From the NCBI RefSeq assembly GCF_021347895.1, contig NC_067117.1:32742067-32806066 (forward strand): a DNA stretch of 64,000 nucleotides, read 5' to 3'. The notes under the pieces were generated by a model. The model had not been told where the DNA came from and did no database searches. It worked only from the letters and a program-made list of their open reading frames with translations. The position numbers and the translations under genes are program-made. How positions within the stretch are numbered: position 1 is the stretch's first letter; each line of letters begins with the position of its first letter. Source of the DNA: Acanthochromis polyacanthus. Its lineage: Eukaryota > Chordata > Actinopteri > Pomacentridae. This document shows positions 41,905 through 55,461 of the stretch, one piece after another.

Positions 41905-42300
41905 CGCTGCTGTTGTGTCTCTCTCTGCTGCTGCTGATTAAACTCCTTCTTCTTCTTCCTGTCCGGACTGAGTCGCTTTTCGCGCGAAACGACCACGTGA
42001 CTGCCAAAGCCCGCGAAAAATCATGAATATTCAAACAGGCGGCTGAGGTCCAGCTCTCTGATTGGAGGGTTTGTTAGCTTGTGGCGGGGTCTCTCGGCGG
42101 GGGGCGTTCGGTTCGTTTAACAGACTCGTTCTGCCGGTTTGGAGGTGTAACTGGATGATTTGAGGCGGATCAAGCCGCGAAGTAAAACGAGCGAACCCTC
42201 AGTCTGAGCTCTGATTGGAGGCGGAGTCTGTGATGTAAGAGGCTTTTCCCGGGAAAATTTGGTGCCGCGTCACTGCCTCCTTCACTGACCCGCTGAACTG
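41905..42300 (-). promoter_or_regulatory. mcm2 promoter region with E2F-like and CCAAT elements
   Basis: A perfect palindrome TTTCGCGCGAAA (41978-41989), a classic E2F-type site, lies about 75 bp upstream of the start codon, next to an E-box CACGTG (41994-41999). A second CGCGAAAAA lies at about 42012. A second palindrome, TTTTCCCGGGAAAA, is at 42244-42257. Inverted CCAAT boxes (GATTGG) occur at about 42059 and 42212. This fits the E2F-driven G1/S expression known for MCM genes. No TATA box is obvious. Confidence 0.75.
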
Positions 42301-42529
42301 GAAGGAAACATGAGCAAGATGCACTCCTTCTTATTATTTAATAACAACAATAATATGATGAAAAATCAGAATTAAAATTAAAAGAAAGTGGAAACCTGCT
42401 GATTGAATCTGAAAAAAATAAAACAGAACAAAAAAATATATATAAAGACAAGAGTTATAAGATGAGTCAGAAGCAAGCAAGATATTAAAAAGAAGAATCA
42501 AAGTAATTGTTGTAACATTTACAGATCAT

Positions 42530-42960
42530 TAAATAACAATAATAGCAATGATAATAATAATAATATTAACGCAAATTATTATTGTATTACCATTATTGTA
42601 ATGATTACTGTCATTATTATTTTACAACAATAATCAGTATAGAAATAATATATATAATAATGCATGTAATTTTTTTCAAACAGTAACAATAATAAATAAT
42701 AAAAATGTGTATTTATGATATAATTTTATTATAACAATAATCTATGTAGTATAGTAATAATAATAATAACAATAAGAATGCATATTATTATTGTTAATAA
42801 TATGTATGTATCTATTATTATTATTATATATACTATTATTATTGTAATAAAATAATAAAAATAACATAATAAAATACATTTGTATTATATTACTTTTGCT
42901 ATTGTTAATAATAATTACATGTATTGTTATTATTATCATTATAGGCAATTAAGATTTTAA
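42530..42960. repeat. AAT/ATT-rich microsatellite region
   Basis: Interrupted runs of ATAATAATAATAA and TTATTATTATTA; low complexity, in the mcm2-lmcd1 spacer. Confidence 0.8.
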
Positions 42961-43119
42961 AACAATCACATTAAAAAATATCTAATATAAACATAAAAAT
43001 AATTATGGTATTATAATGAATTTCATAATTTTACAGGTGTAAATATCCTCCATTACACATTCATGCATTTCAGTAAGGGGATCTAATGAAACATTAAGCA
43101 CAGAAAATACTGTTGTCAT

Positions 43120-43870
43120 GGTTACCATACAAGCATAGGACTGACTGGATGAAGGAACAGTAGAAGAGCTTCATCAGGGTCCTATCAAACTGGAACTTGG
43201 CGATCTTTCTCAGACAGAATAATCATTACTGACCTTTTTAACCAGCATTTCACAATTTATGTCAAACTTGAGTTTACTGATTACTGATTATAGCACCCAG
43301 ATATTTATAGTTAGGAACCAGTTCCACTGACTGGTCATGGACACAGTGCACTGAGGAGCTGGAGGGACCGTCTACAGTCAGTGTAGATCTGCTTTGTTTA
43401 AGTCACACTGATCTGAAGGGAAGCTTCTTTGCACCATAATATAAAATCATCCAGAACCTGCCCACGACCAACATCATCACCACCAAGCAGCCTGACGATT
43501 ACCAAAGCATCAGCTGACCTGGTGATCAATCTGTCATCACAGCGGCTGACACAATCATTTGTGTATACAATACATAAAAAGGCAGATAAAACACAGTCTT
43601 GAGGTGATCTGGTGGAAGAGGTTTACCCTGACTTACTGTGATCGATTGGTTAGAAAATCAAGGATCCAACAAACGAGACACACATCAGCACCAAAGACAT
43701 TTACAAGCTTCTCTACCAAAATGTGAGGCTTGATTTCGTTGAAAACTGATGAGAAATCAACAAAAAGCAACCTGGCATGATTCTTACTACCTTTCAAGTA
43801 CTTATCCATGATTCAGTAAGGTAGCAGTCTAGCATGTGTTTAGCTTTTGACTAGTGTCCAAAAAAAAAAA
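43120..43870 (-). pseudogene. L2-type LINE reverse transcriptase relic
   Basis: Read on the minus strand, fragments match the fish L2 reverse transcriptase core: LLFVDFSSVFNEIKPHILVE near 43780-43720, then WILDFLTNRS. The catalytic box that should read as an Ala-Asp-Asp form is degraded (reads SADALVIV near 43500). Stops and frameshifts are present and both element ends are missing. Confidence 0.65.
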
Positions 43871-43879
43871 AACACAAAA

Positions 43880-44035
43880 TAACTGAAAATGACTAAAAAG
43901 TCACTTAGAATGTCCAAATAAGGCACAGCATGTCCATAAAGAAACACAGAATAACCTAAACAAGGTGAAAAATGACTAAAAAGGCACCTGGAATGTCCAA
44001 GTCAGGTACAAAATGGTCACAGAGAAACATAAATT
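43880..44035 (+). repeat. AAAATGAC/AAATGTC array, outside mcm2
   Basis: Two to three units with AATGACTAAAAAG, CACTTAGAATGTCCAAATAA and GGCACAGCATGTCC. They are related to the arrays in mcm2 introns 1 and 3, showing that the family is not confined to the gene. Confidence 0.65.
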
Positions 44036-44149
44036 TATTTTTTCCCAGCATGCATCAGGTTCTTGAAGGCATCGTGAGTCAAATGCTGCGTTCAACACCG
44101 GCCTGTTAACCAGTGAACCTGATGGGATCCACATTCCTCTGAAACCCTG

Positions 44150-44790
44150 CTGAATGGGAGGAGAGGAGGAGGAATTCCTGATGTTCTGATTGGCCGAGGA
44201 CTTTCCCCAGGTCTGCTGTGATTGGCTGACGGGGTGTGAGCAGGGAATCCCTCAGTCTTTGTCTCAGATTAAAAACTCAAACAGTCCAGTCAGGCCTCAG
44301 GTGGTTCTGGAGCTCAGGGAGGAACTGAACCGGAGACACAGATCTGTCTGGAGCTGAGTTCAACACAGCAGAGTAGGAAAAAAACAAAGAAAACTCACTT
44401 CCTGGAGGTGAAGAAACCTGCAGGAGGGAGGAGAAGGAGACGAGTTTAACAGGGAAGAGCTGGGGGAACTTTAGAGGAAGGAGAAGGTGAGTTTAGCTGT
44501 TACTGAGGCAGAAAGAGGAGAGAAAACCAGCGGAGAAGAACCCTCAAGGAGCTTCAAGAAGCTGTTAGAGCCCTGAAGAACCCTGAAGAAGCTTTGGGAA
44601 GCCTGGATGAGACTGGAGAGCCCTGAAGAACCCTGGAGGAGCCCAGCAGTGGGTGGATGAGCGTCTAGACGGTGGAGCTGCTGTGGGCTGAGCTGTGGGC
44701 GGGCGGAGAGGAAGTGTGGTTGGCAGGAGAGGAATTTAAAGCCTCATTGTTCTGGGAGCAGCCAGCCGAGCAGCCGAGGAGTCGACTGAC
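44150..44790 (+). promoter_or_regulatory. lmcd1 promoter and 5' UTR region
   Basis: A GC-richer segment upstream of the lmcd1 start. Two GATTGGC (inverted CCAAT) motifs lie at about 44189 and 44221. The presumed 5' UTR contains an imperfect direct repeat (GAGCCCTGAAGAACCCTG near 44568 and 44619). The start site is not known; no clear TATA box was identified. Confidence 0.45.
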
Positions 44791-44817
44791 ATGGACGTGA
44801 GCTCAGCTGTGGAGAAG
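44791..44817 (+). CDS. lmcd1: lmcd1 coding exon 1 (9 codons)
   Basis: ATG at 44791 encodes MDVSSAVEK, then donor gtaaag at 44818. The phase 0 junction joins exon 2, which itself begins with ATG (Met10). The upstream ATG is preferred because it has a clean donor in the right phase, but a start at Met10 in exon 2 is possible. The exon is inferred from position and phase. Confidence 0.6.
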
Positions 44818-47800
44818 GTAAAGAACATCTGCATGTGCTCAGATACAGATGTGGAGGTCAGAGGTCACAGGTGTAGATGGTGGTGGAGGAACCCTTAACT
44901 TTATAATGAGGAGACTTTAATGAGTTTAGATGATCTTTAATGAAAGATACACCATAAAACTTACTTTTATAGCTTTAATTGTGATGTCTTTTAACAATTT
45001 ACTGATTCTAATCAATAGAATCCCAAAAAATAAGTTTTTATCTACATGTTAACCCTAAAAACTGACATTTCTGTCAAAAATTTGGTGTGAAATTAGTTTA
45101 ACCTTCCGGTTAGGTTTGTTTCTCAGCAACAGAAAACCAAAAAAATCCGTTAAACTTTGTCTATATCTCCTTATTAACTCCATTAACAATCATTTCTATG
45201 AATACTTAGTGCAGTGGTGTTCTTCATCTCTCATAGATCACAGTTCATCAGGGATAATTCACTCATTTTTCATTAAAAAGTGCATTTTTTTTAATGTACA
45301 ATGGAAAGTCCTTCATATAAAATGCAATAGTTTTACATGACTTTTGTTTATTTTACATTTTGGATTTTTGAGAGTGATGCTAATAAATGAACACGTTTTC
45401 TGTTCAGGTAAGTTTACAAATATGTCATTTTATATCTTAATTAAACTTATTAAGTCAAGCAGAGGAAGTTTCATACAGAAAAAGTACTTCAAGCTGTTTT
45501 TTAAAATATTTTTTCACTTTAAAATGAATAAATTTAATCTGAAACACAACAAGAGGGTCAAAAAGCTAAAAAAAATATGTATATTAAGGAATACAAGATG
45601 GTAAAGACATGTTAAACTGTTTGATTGTTTTGTTAAATTACAGATAATATCTCGTGAAATTGTTTAAAATGATTAATAATGATTTTTAGTGTGAGTTCAC
45701 AGATTTCAGTATTTTGTTAAATTACAGAAAATATTAAGTCAAATTATGTAAAAATATATTTATATTATTATATAATAATGACTTTTAGTGTGAATTTCCA
45801 GATTTTCCTGTTTGGTTAAAATACAGATGATCTGACAGCTGTAAATAACGTCCACATGAAAAACAGTAAACTGTTCTTTTACGTTTCTTTTCTGTAAATT
45901 TATTTAAACTTTTATTTTACTGTATGTAAGTCAGCTAAAATATTGTTATTTACACATACTTGTTGATATCTGAAAAAGATAATCATTGTAAAAATGTTTT
46001 TTTACACATTTCCTAACTTTTGTCATGTAATAATATAAACATAATAGTAATTTATTCTTTTACAACATTTGACTGTAAATTTATAAAATTTTAAAATATT
46101 TAAATCCACCAGAAAATTTTTTTTTTTTACAAATGATCTACATTGGAGAGTGAATAATTCTTTCTGTTGTTTTACAGATTTTTATCTGTTTTGTTAAATT
46201 GCATGTAATGTCTGGTAACACCACAGAAAAAAGGTTGATTAATGAGAGGGAGGAGAAATGAAAAACAATGTCATTCATTTTCAGGTATTTGCTGTCATTT
46301 GCATCGTTTATTGTTGCTTTTTGTAATTTTGAACATTCTGTTTGACCTTTTATTTGTACTTTCACTGTTTGTCACTTCTATGTTTGAAACGTTTACCTTA
46401 AAGCTCAGAGAAACTTTGTACAGTTTTTCACGTTTATTCATTTTTGAGATGTGTTTCCTCTATTCTGTAACTAAATGATATTAATAATAATCAGGTTAAG
46501 TCACACATTTAACAGCCGGTGATCTTAAAGTCTAATGTTGGTTATTTTGTCCTTTTAAAGCTCATCTCAGCCTCACTCACCTTAACATGCTGCTTCAGGC
46601 GTATCTATTGTCCTTTTGAACAAGAAGTTTGAGTCTCTTCTTATTAATTTATGCAGTTTGTGTCATCTAAAAGGAAACTATTAGTGTTCTGTCACTTTAA
46701 GCAGCAGTTTTTCATGAATGTGACGAATCTCTGATTGATTCCATGAAGCTGAAAACACGATCATCAGTCAAACTGGAACAGAAACAGTTTGTGCTGCTCA
46801 AACTGTTCACAGAGAAAATGAAGCCTGAATGTTCTGGACGTGAAGCTAAAGATCTGTCGGGTTTAATTTATTACGTCTGTTTTTATCGTTTTTTTTTCTT
46901 GATTTGGAGCAAATTTGTTAAAGAAGTGAAACATGTTTCTCTTACAAACCTTCAAACTGCTGTTAAACGTGAGGGAAACAAGTGTTTTAGCTGCAAAATT
47001 TAATTTCTACACTGTAAAAGAAGACATCTTTAAAGCCACTTTAACTGTGATTTCACAGATTTTCTTAGTTTTGTTTAATTACAGCTAATATCAAATAAAA
47101 TAGCAGAAAAAAATATTACATGTATGATATATCTTATTTTAATTTACATCTTGACTGTAAAAACACAAAACAAAACTGTAAATTATATTTTTATTATAAT
47201 TATATTTTAACAAATATTAATGATTTCTTCTGCAACATTTGACTGTGAAATTACACCTTTTTTTCCTGTATTTAAATCTGTTATAAAATAATAGAAACAT
47301 TTTATGTATTTGAAAGAAAAACATCTACATATTAAAGATTAAAAAACAGTAAATAACTTTACCTTTAATTTTACGGCTTTCCTCTGTTTTGTTGAATTTG
47401 TAAAAAGAATAAATAAATAAATAAATAAATAAATAGGTAAATAATAAAAGAAAACTGGTGGAAATGTTGACATGAAACATCGAGTTTGAAATCTGTTTGA
47501 AAATTTAAAGAACAATAATAAAAGAAATCGCAATTGGAAGATAATAAACCATTTTTTAAACTGTTATTTTCCAGATATTTTTCCTTGTTTTACTAAATTA
47601 TTGATAACATCCCATAAAATTAGAGAAAAATATAAATTTAAATGTTAACTACGAACAAAACAAATCTGTAAATTATATCTGCATAAAAATCACTGTTTTT
47701 ACAAAGATTTCTTGTTTCTTTTACCACATTGACTGTAAAATTACACTGTTTTACTGTATTTAAATTAATCTTATAATATATAAAGATTTTACAGACATTT

Positions 47801-50800
47801 GCAGTTATTTTCACTGGATTTTAAAGTTTTTAATGCAACACATTTAAAAGACTTTGAAGTGTTTTAATTGTATTTTTTGCAGTGTTTTTTTTCATCAAAT
47901 AGTCCCCCCCTCACTGTTTATTAAAGAAACATTATACTGCTGTAATTAAAGGCTACTGACCAAGGCTTTAGTTTAAAACACCAAAAATGCACCTTTTTAT
48001 TCATTCTCTAAGAGTCTTTAATCATCTTTCATTCACTTCAGGTTATTTTTTAAGCCTGTTCTGCAGTTAAAGACATTTTAATACCGCTCTGGATGAATCT
48101 CTGCGCCTCGTTCACAAACATGAAACAGTTTTAGGTTTGACTTTCATCCAGAACCACGAGGCTCTGATCCACAGATCCTCCTTTAATTCGGCCTCCGGTC
48201 CGAGAACCTGATGGATCAGCGTCACCTGTCGAGGTTTGATCCCGACTTCTGGAAAAAGTGTCGTCACAGGATGGAAATAACCTGCAGGCTGCAAACACAA
48301 ACACACAACGGCTCAGCGTGATGGAGCTGCAGCCAAAATACTCAACAAAAATCAGAGTTAAGCAGCGATTTATTTCAATTATCAGCTAATCTGACGCTTA
48401 TTTTCTCACTAACTCTAATGTGTGAATGTTGGTGTTTATATTTCTTTACATGTGAATAATTTAGCTAAAGTCCTATAAATGCAGCTGACAAAACTTTTAG
48501 CAGCTTATAAGCTACAAATATTTAGAATTTGTAAATCTGAACCCCTTTTGTGCTGCAAAGTGTAAAGTGCATATAAATAAAACTGTATTTTCATGTAAAC
48601 TGTCTCAAAAAAAGTATAAAATTCAGCAGCCAGAGTGCAAATATACTATGAAATAACAGGAAATGAGCATTTCATAATAAAAGAGTAATTTTCTGTAATT
48701 AATATTTATGTCTTAGCCTTAATTTTATCTGATACTGTCAGTATTTTGGGGGATTTTTCACTTTTAAAGAACGATATTTACATGTATAAAAACAATGAAA
48801 TTAATTCAAAAGATAGATAATATTTATAGATATTATACGAGCATAAAATCACTTTATTTAAATATTTTTGTTGTGAAATTATACAAAATCTCTCATCTAC
48901 AGGAACATTATGTAAAAATATCAAACCCATACTTCTTTTTCTATTAATTGTCGCTCATTAGGTCTAATTTTAGAATTATATTTACTTTATCAAACTGGAA
49001 TTTAACAGTTTCATCTATTAACCTATTTTTTCTTTTAAAAATATTTGTGAAATACAGATAAATCTGGAAATTTCGAGATTTTTCACAAGTTACAGGTTTT
49101 TAAAGGTAATTTATTTGTTTTTTGTATTTTCCTGAATTTCAAAGAAACAGAAAAGATCTGTAAAATAAAAAATAAAATAAAATTATAATTTATTTTATGG
49201 CATGTCAAACTGAACACTGGTAAAAAAAAATAATAGAAGTAATAATGATAATAATAACAGCAACAACAACAAAAACAATAATAATCACAGCAGTAGTAAT
49301 AAAATCAAAAAATGTAAAAAATTACAGCTTGTTTTCTGTGTGTAAGCCTGAAAATAGTTTAAAAAATGTGAAAAATTGAAAATGTAATCACTGAACACAT
49401 ACTAGATTGAATTTAAAACATCAAAAAATTGCAATTTTCAAATAAAATGTGTATTAAATCTATTTTACCTGCAAGAGGATGAATAAAGTAAATCATTTGT
49501 GCTTCAAAATTTTTCAATTTAAGCCAGATTCTGGGATGCTTACATGAGAAATTTCAACACAACAAACAGATAAATGTAAAGTCAGGCAACCAAACGGGCA
49601 CAAAATGCAATAAAATGCCAGAAAATAATTTTTAAAAATCTTTTAAAGTTTTCTGAAGCCTCTGGAAATGTCATGAAATTGTGAGTTTTGTTCAATAAAT
49701 GACCAAAAATATGAGTTTACCACCACATAACGCCAATAAAAGCAACAAATCCTCTTTAAAATCAAGCTGTAGCTGCAAAATGTTTCTGCTCTAAACATCA
49801 GCTCATAGATGAATCGGCTTAAAGCGACACTAACAGGATTCAGTTTCATCTTCTGTCCACTTTTCCTCCCGTTTATTTCCACGTTGAGTTGCTGCTGGAA
49901 TCTGCAGCTCGTTTAGTTTTAAATCCGAGCAGCAGGAAATTCATCGGATGTTTCACGTCAGAGTTCTTGGCTGTGATTCCGATTATCAGCGGCTTTTTTA
50001 TCTCCCAGCGTTTCCTCTCCACATAGTCGACATGTTCAGAATTTCTCTCCTTATCTGAATCTAATTTTAGAGCCGCCACATGTTTCCTCAGAAACAAGCA
50101 TTTTTCTGCCCTGAGACTGAGGTATCTGAGGCTTTTATTTCTAACTGGGAGGATAAAATGTGGCTGCAAATTGAAAGCAAACAAGAGATCTACAATTTAT
50201 TAAACAAAGTAAAATTACAGAAATGTCAGTGATTGTGCGTAATTTTAGAAATATATTTACAATGTGAAACTTGAATTTAGCACTTATTTTCTAGTTAAAA
50301 AACTGAAATATATGTGAAATTTAGATGAATTTGCACGTGTTCCAAAAAATCTTTTATGTAAATTAAAATAAAATAAATCTTAAATGTCATTTTAAATGAG
50401 ACATAAAAACCTTCATCTATTTTTTGTTGTTTTCTTCACACAAAAATATTTTAATTTTTTTCTTATTTTGTTTTTCCTTTATTTTACAGTGCAGTCACCC
50501 CCTGGATGAATCTTTTTATGTTAAAAAATATTATTTTTTTCTTCAAAAAAACAAACAAAATCTAAATTTATGTCCATGTTTTTTTTTTAGGATTTTTTTA
50601 TTATTATTTTATTTTTTTACTCAATCAATCTGTATTTCAAAAATATGTTAAAACAAATATATGTATATATGGATATTTGTGTGTGTGTGTGTGTGTGTGT
50701 ACTTGTTTCTGCTATACCGGTGGGGACTTTGACCTGACTATTTGCTATAAAGGTGGGGACTTGTCTTACGGTGGGGACCTAAAATGAGGTCCCCACGGGT

Positions 50801-50970
50801 GGCAACACCGTTTTCTTGGCCATGTTGTTGTTAATAAAAAATGTAAAAGTGCAAAAACGTTTGTTTAGGGTTAGGCATTGATTTGGTGATGGTTAAGGTT
50901 AGGGTTAGGGTAAGGGTTAGGAGTTAGATATGAATGGGAGTCAATGGTAAGTCCCCACCGGTATGGAAAA

Positions 50971-51033
<63 letters not shown>

Positions 51034-54000
51034 AAATGTAAATTTAAATAACATAAGTGTGAAATAGTTCACAATTTTCAACCTCACAATAGTATTATCA
51101 TCATAAAACACCCAGTCACAGCTGAAAAGATGTACAGACAATCTGTAAATACTTAAGAATTTAAAACTTCTTTAATGTAAATATTTACCAGTTTAACAGT
51201 TCTCTACGGTAGTATATAAACTAAACATATATCTCATTTTCAGCAGCCTGGGAGTGAAAATGACTTTAAAATAACAGAGGAAAAAATGTAAAAAATACAA
51301 CAATTAATACACGTAATTATTCTTGCCTTTATTTGACATAAATATGGATTAAAAGATGTATTTTGACAGCTCATATTTATCCATATCATCATGCAGTTAA
51401 GACATTAATTCAACATTTTTGTGATTTATCTCATTTAACAAACAAATCCATGTAACAGTTTTTTCTGTTCATCGTCACTCATTATGCCTCATATTTTACA
51501 TATATTTACTGTATTAACCTTGAATTTCACTGTTTAATTCATCAAAAAGGTTTTGATTGGATGTGAACAGGAACAGGTTTGTGTTGAGACTCGTTGCTGC
51601 GTCATGAGGTTGAAAAACTGGTTTATTTCTTGTGAACTTTTGAGTCACTTCTGTTGTAATTCTGACTCGCATGTGAGACTAGAAACTATAAAAAACACCA
51701 TTAAACTGAACAGCAGTAGCAGAAGCTTCCTTTAAAGCTGAACAGACCTGAGGAGGCTGTTCTGACCTGCTGCTGCTGAAAACAAACGGTCCAGAGGGAG
51801 TTAACCAAGCTGCAGCTGTTTCTGTTCACTGAGAGCTTTTCAGCTCATCGTCCGTCTGCTGACACCTTTAAACACTCGTCTGTCTTCAGGCTTTATAAAT
51901 TCACTCGTCTGTCCTCTGATAATAACACGACGCTCCACAGATAATCCCCTAACAGACATGAAGCAGCACAGGAACATGTTTCTGACTTGATTAGATGCTA
52001 CAAATCTGTACAAAAACGTTGATGTACAAAAAAAAAACAGTTTAACGTGAAGGAGGTTGTTGCGTGTTAAAATAAAATAAAATAAATATGATGTAAGAAC
52101 ATAGAAGATACAGTAAAATAAAACTAGACAAGCCCTCAGTCGAGGGCAGAACCATGCCTATGCATGATACTCTGAATCAATTTTGATCATCCTACGTATA
52201 TCCCTTCCTGTACAAATGATGCAATATGCAGGAAATGTGCTAAGTGACCCCTGTGACCTTGACCTTGATCTGCTGACCTCTAACTCCACAACTGAGCAGG
52301 GGACCTTAGACCGATCTTCAGTGCCAAGTTTGATTATCCTGACTTCAGCACGTGCAGAGATATCTGAACGGACATACACACATACAAACACACATACATA
52401 CTTACCCAGCCAGATAGAAGAGAATGCAGTAACCCCGCTGACATACGTCAGGCGTAGTTAATACAAATGATAGTAAAATTACATTTAATTTAATTAATAA
52501 ACAATAACAAATGATATAAAAATCATCAATTTAACAAGGAGGTTATTGCATGTGAACAGAAAAAAATTAAATAAAACAAAATAAAAATAACAGATATTAA
52601 AGTAAACAAGGAAACAAAATAAAATAAGAGATTATAAAATCAATTTAAATTAAATTATATAACAATAATAAATTATGTAAAAACCAGCCATTTAACTTGA
52701 AGGAGGTTATTGTATGTTAAAATAAAATAAAACAATCAATTAATATAAAATAAAATAAAACATTATAAAATAATAATAAAGGAAACTAAATAAAATAAAT
52801 TAAATTAAATTAAATAACAACAATAAATGTTTATGTAAAAAGCAACAATTTAACATGAAGGAGGTTATTGCACATTCAAATAAAATCTAACCAAATAAAC
52901 TGAAATAAAGTAACAGCAGATAATAAAACAAAAAAAGATAAAATAAAACTAAATAAAATTAAAGATAGTAAAATAAAATAACATGATTTTTTTTTGCATT
53001 TTTTCTCCTCTGTTGTTTTCTTACACTTTACAGATTTAACCAATAATGCATATTGTGTAAATTATGAACTTTAGAGGTGTTTACTGGATTTTACGGAGCT
53101 ATGCTAAGCTAACGGGCTAACTGAAGCGGATTGATCTCCAGAGTCAGTGAATTTCATCCATCCATTCTCTATACACCGCTTTATCCTCACTAGGGTCACT
53201 GGAGTCTATCCCAGCTGACTCGGGAGAAGGCAGGGCACACCCTGGACAGGTCACCAGTCTGTCACAGGGCTACATATACAGACAAACAATCACACTTACA
53301 TTCACACCTACGGACAATTTAGAGTGATAAATTAACCTCAGCATATTTTTGGACTGTGGGAGGAAGCCGGAGTACCTGGAGAAAACCCACGCATGCACAG
53401 GGAGAACATGTAAACTCCATGCAGAAAGATCCCAGACCGGGATTTGAACCGGGGATCTTCTTGCTGCAAGGCGAAAGTGCTAACCACTACCGCACTGTGC
53501 AGCCCGAGATTCAGTGAATTTCCCCAATAAAAAAAGTTTAGTTTTTCCTTTAATGCAGAACACTGAGTGATATTTTTAGACAGTAGTGCTATTTTAACTG
53601 CATGCTAACTATTCAGGTTTAGTGTTTTCTGTTTTTTTTGTACATGATCAAAGTTTTTCCCAGTTTGGTGTTGGAGACCGGTTGGTTCAACATCTGGTAG
53701 AAACCTGAAACCAGACCAGAGGAGGTTGTTGTAGCAGTTCGGCTCATTGTTGTGTTTATATTCAGAATCTTACGTATGTGATGGACTCCCTGGGGCTGGC
53801 TAAAACCTGCTGACAGACGGACAGACGGCCCACCTGTCAGACAAACAGCAGCCTGGTTCAGGTTTCCTGCCAGCGGCTTTGAAAGCAGTCCGTCATCGCC
53901 CACATGTTGGTCTCTCTGTAGCTGTGAGGACATTTGAACTGTCGCTGTGCATCAGTCGACCTCCTACTGTCATTTATAACAGCCACAGCTAAATACCAAA

Positions 54001-55422
54001 CAGCCCAGATAACAGAAGAGTTTGGCTTCAAAACGAAATGAAAGTCCAGCAGCCAGAACAAACACAGGACGAATGACGCCTCAGAAAGAGTCAGAGTGTT
54101 GAAAGGGAACCAAATTCAGGTCATTACATGTTTAAAAAAGCAAAAAACTGTGAAAATCAGGCAGCAAGGAGGCCAGAAAAACATTTAAGAAACATTGGAA
54201 TGCTGCAACATTAAAAAAACTGTTGAAATGATGTGAAATATCTGTAAAATTATATTTTCAGTGGATTTATTAAGTAAAATAGTGTGATTTTGTGCCCATA
54301 CATTGTACAAGAACAAATTACTAATAATATTTCATTTGTTATTATTATTGTTGTTATTATCTGGAATTTAAGAAATCTATAAAATAACAGTTTAAAAATT
54401 ATTTATAGTCAATTTTCAGTGCTTATTATATCTATTTTCTCTTCCAAATAATGTCAGATATCTGCAAAATTAGATTTTTATTGCATTTAGTTAGTGTGAT
54501 ATTGTGATCACACACGGTAAAAGAACAAATTAGTCGACACTATTGTTATTATTATTAGTAGTAGTGTGATTAATATCTGTAATTTAAATATTCACTTAAA
54601 AACAGTTCATTTTAATATTTGTAAAATAAATAAATTTCCCAATTTTTCAGTGCTTAATATTCATATTTTCTCTTCCAAATAGCGTCAAATATCTGTAAAA
54701 TAATATTTTTAGTGCATTTAATTACATTAAAATATTGTTATTTTGTGGTCATACATTATAAAAGAACAAATTACTCCTAATTACTTTTATGATTATTATC
54801 TGTAATTTAAAAAAACTGCCCATCTGCTTTCAAACTGTAAAATAACAGTTTGAAAGCAGATGGGCCATTTTCCATTTAGTATTATGCATGATTTTTCTTT
54901 TGAGTAATGACAAATATCTGTAAAATTATATTTACGGCTGATTTAAACTAATAAACTATTTGCAAGAAAAATACAGATTTTTGATGTTGACTTTATTTAC
55001 AGTGTTGGCCTGTTTTTACTCATTATCTTTAACAAAACCAGATTGACCAGATGTTTTGTTTTACCAGACATTTTTTTAACAGATGTTTTTTCTACCAGGT
55101 GTTTATTTTTACCAGATGTTTTTTACCAGGTGTTTTTTAAACAGATGTTTTTTTTCTTTTTTTTTCCCAGGTGTTTTTTTTACCAGACATTTTTTTACCA
55201 GATGCTTTTTTTTTACCAGGTGTTGTTTTTACCAAATGTTTTTTTTACCAGGTGTTTTTTTTTTAACCAGATGTACCAGATGTTTTTTCTTTTTCTTTTT
55301 TTAACCAAAAGGTTTTTGACAGTGTAGCAGCGTAAACAGTGTGAAGTCCAGATGTGGATCTGCAGTGTTTGTGAGGACACTGATGATGATGATGTCACTG
55401 GGCGGACCAATGAGATCATCTA

Positions 55423-55461
<39 letters not shown>

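Noticed and set aside
42742..42948. Asn/Ile-rich open frame
   Set aside because: Arises from AAT/ATT repeats.
50895..50925. TTAGGG-like repeats as a telomere or chromosome end
   Set aside because: Only a few interrupted units inside a transposon-like element, with ordinary genic DNA on both sides.
50941..51141. Open frame of alternating His-Thr
   Set aside because: Translation of a CA/TG microsatellite.
55083..55327. Phe/Cys-rich open frames over the E-box array
   Set aside because: Poly-T repeats encode Phe in all frames; no protein family resembles this.
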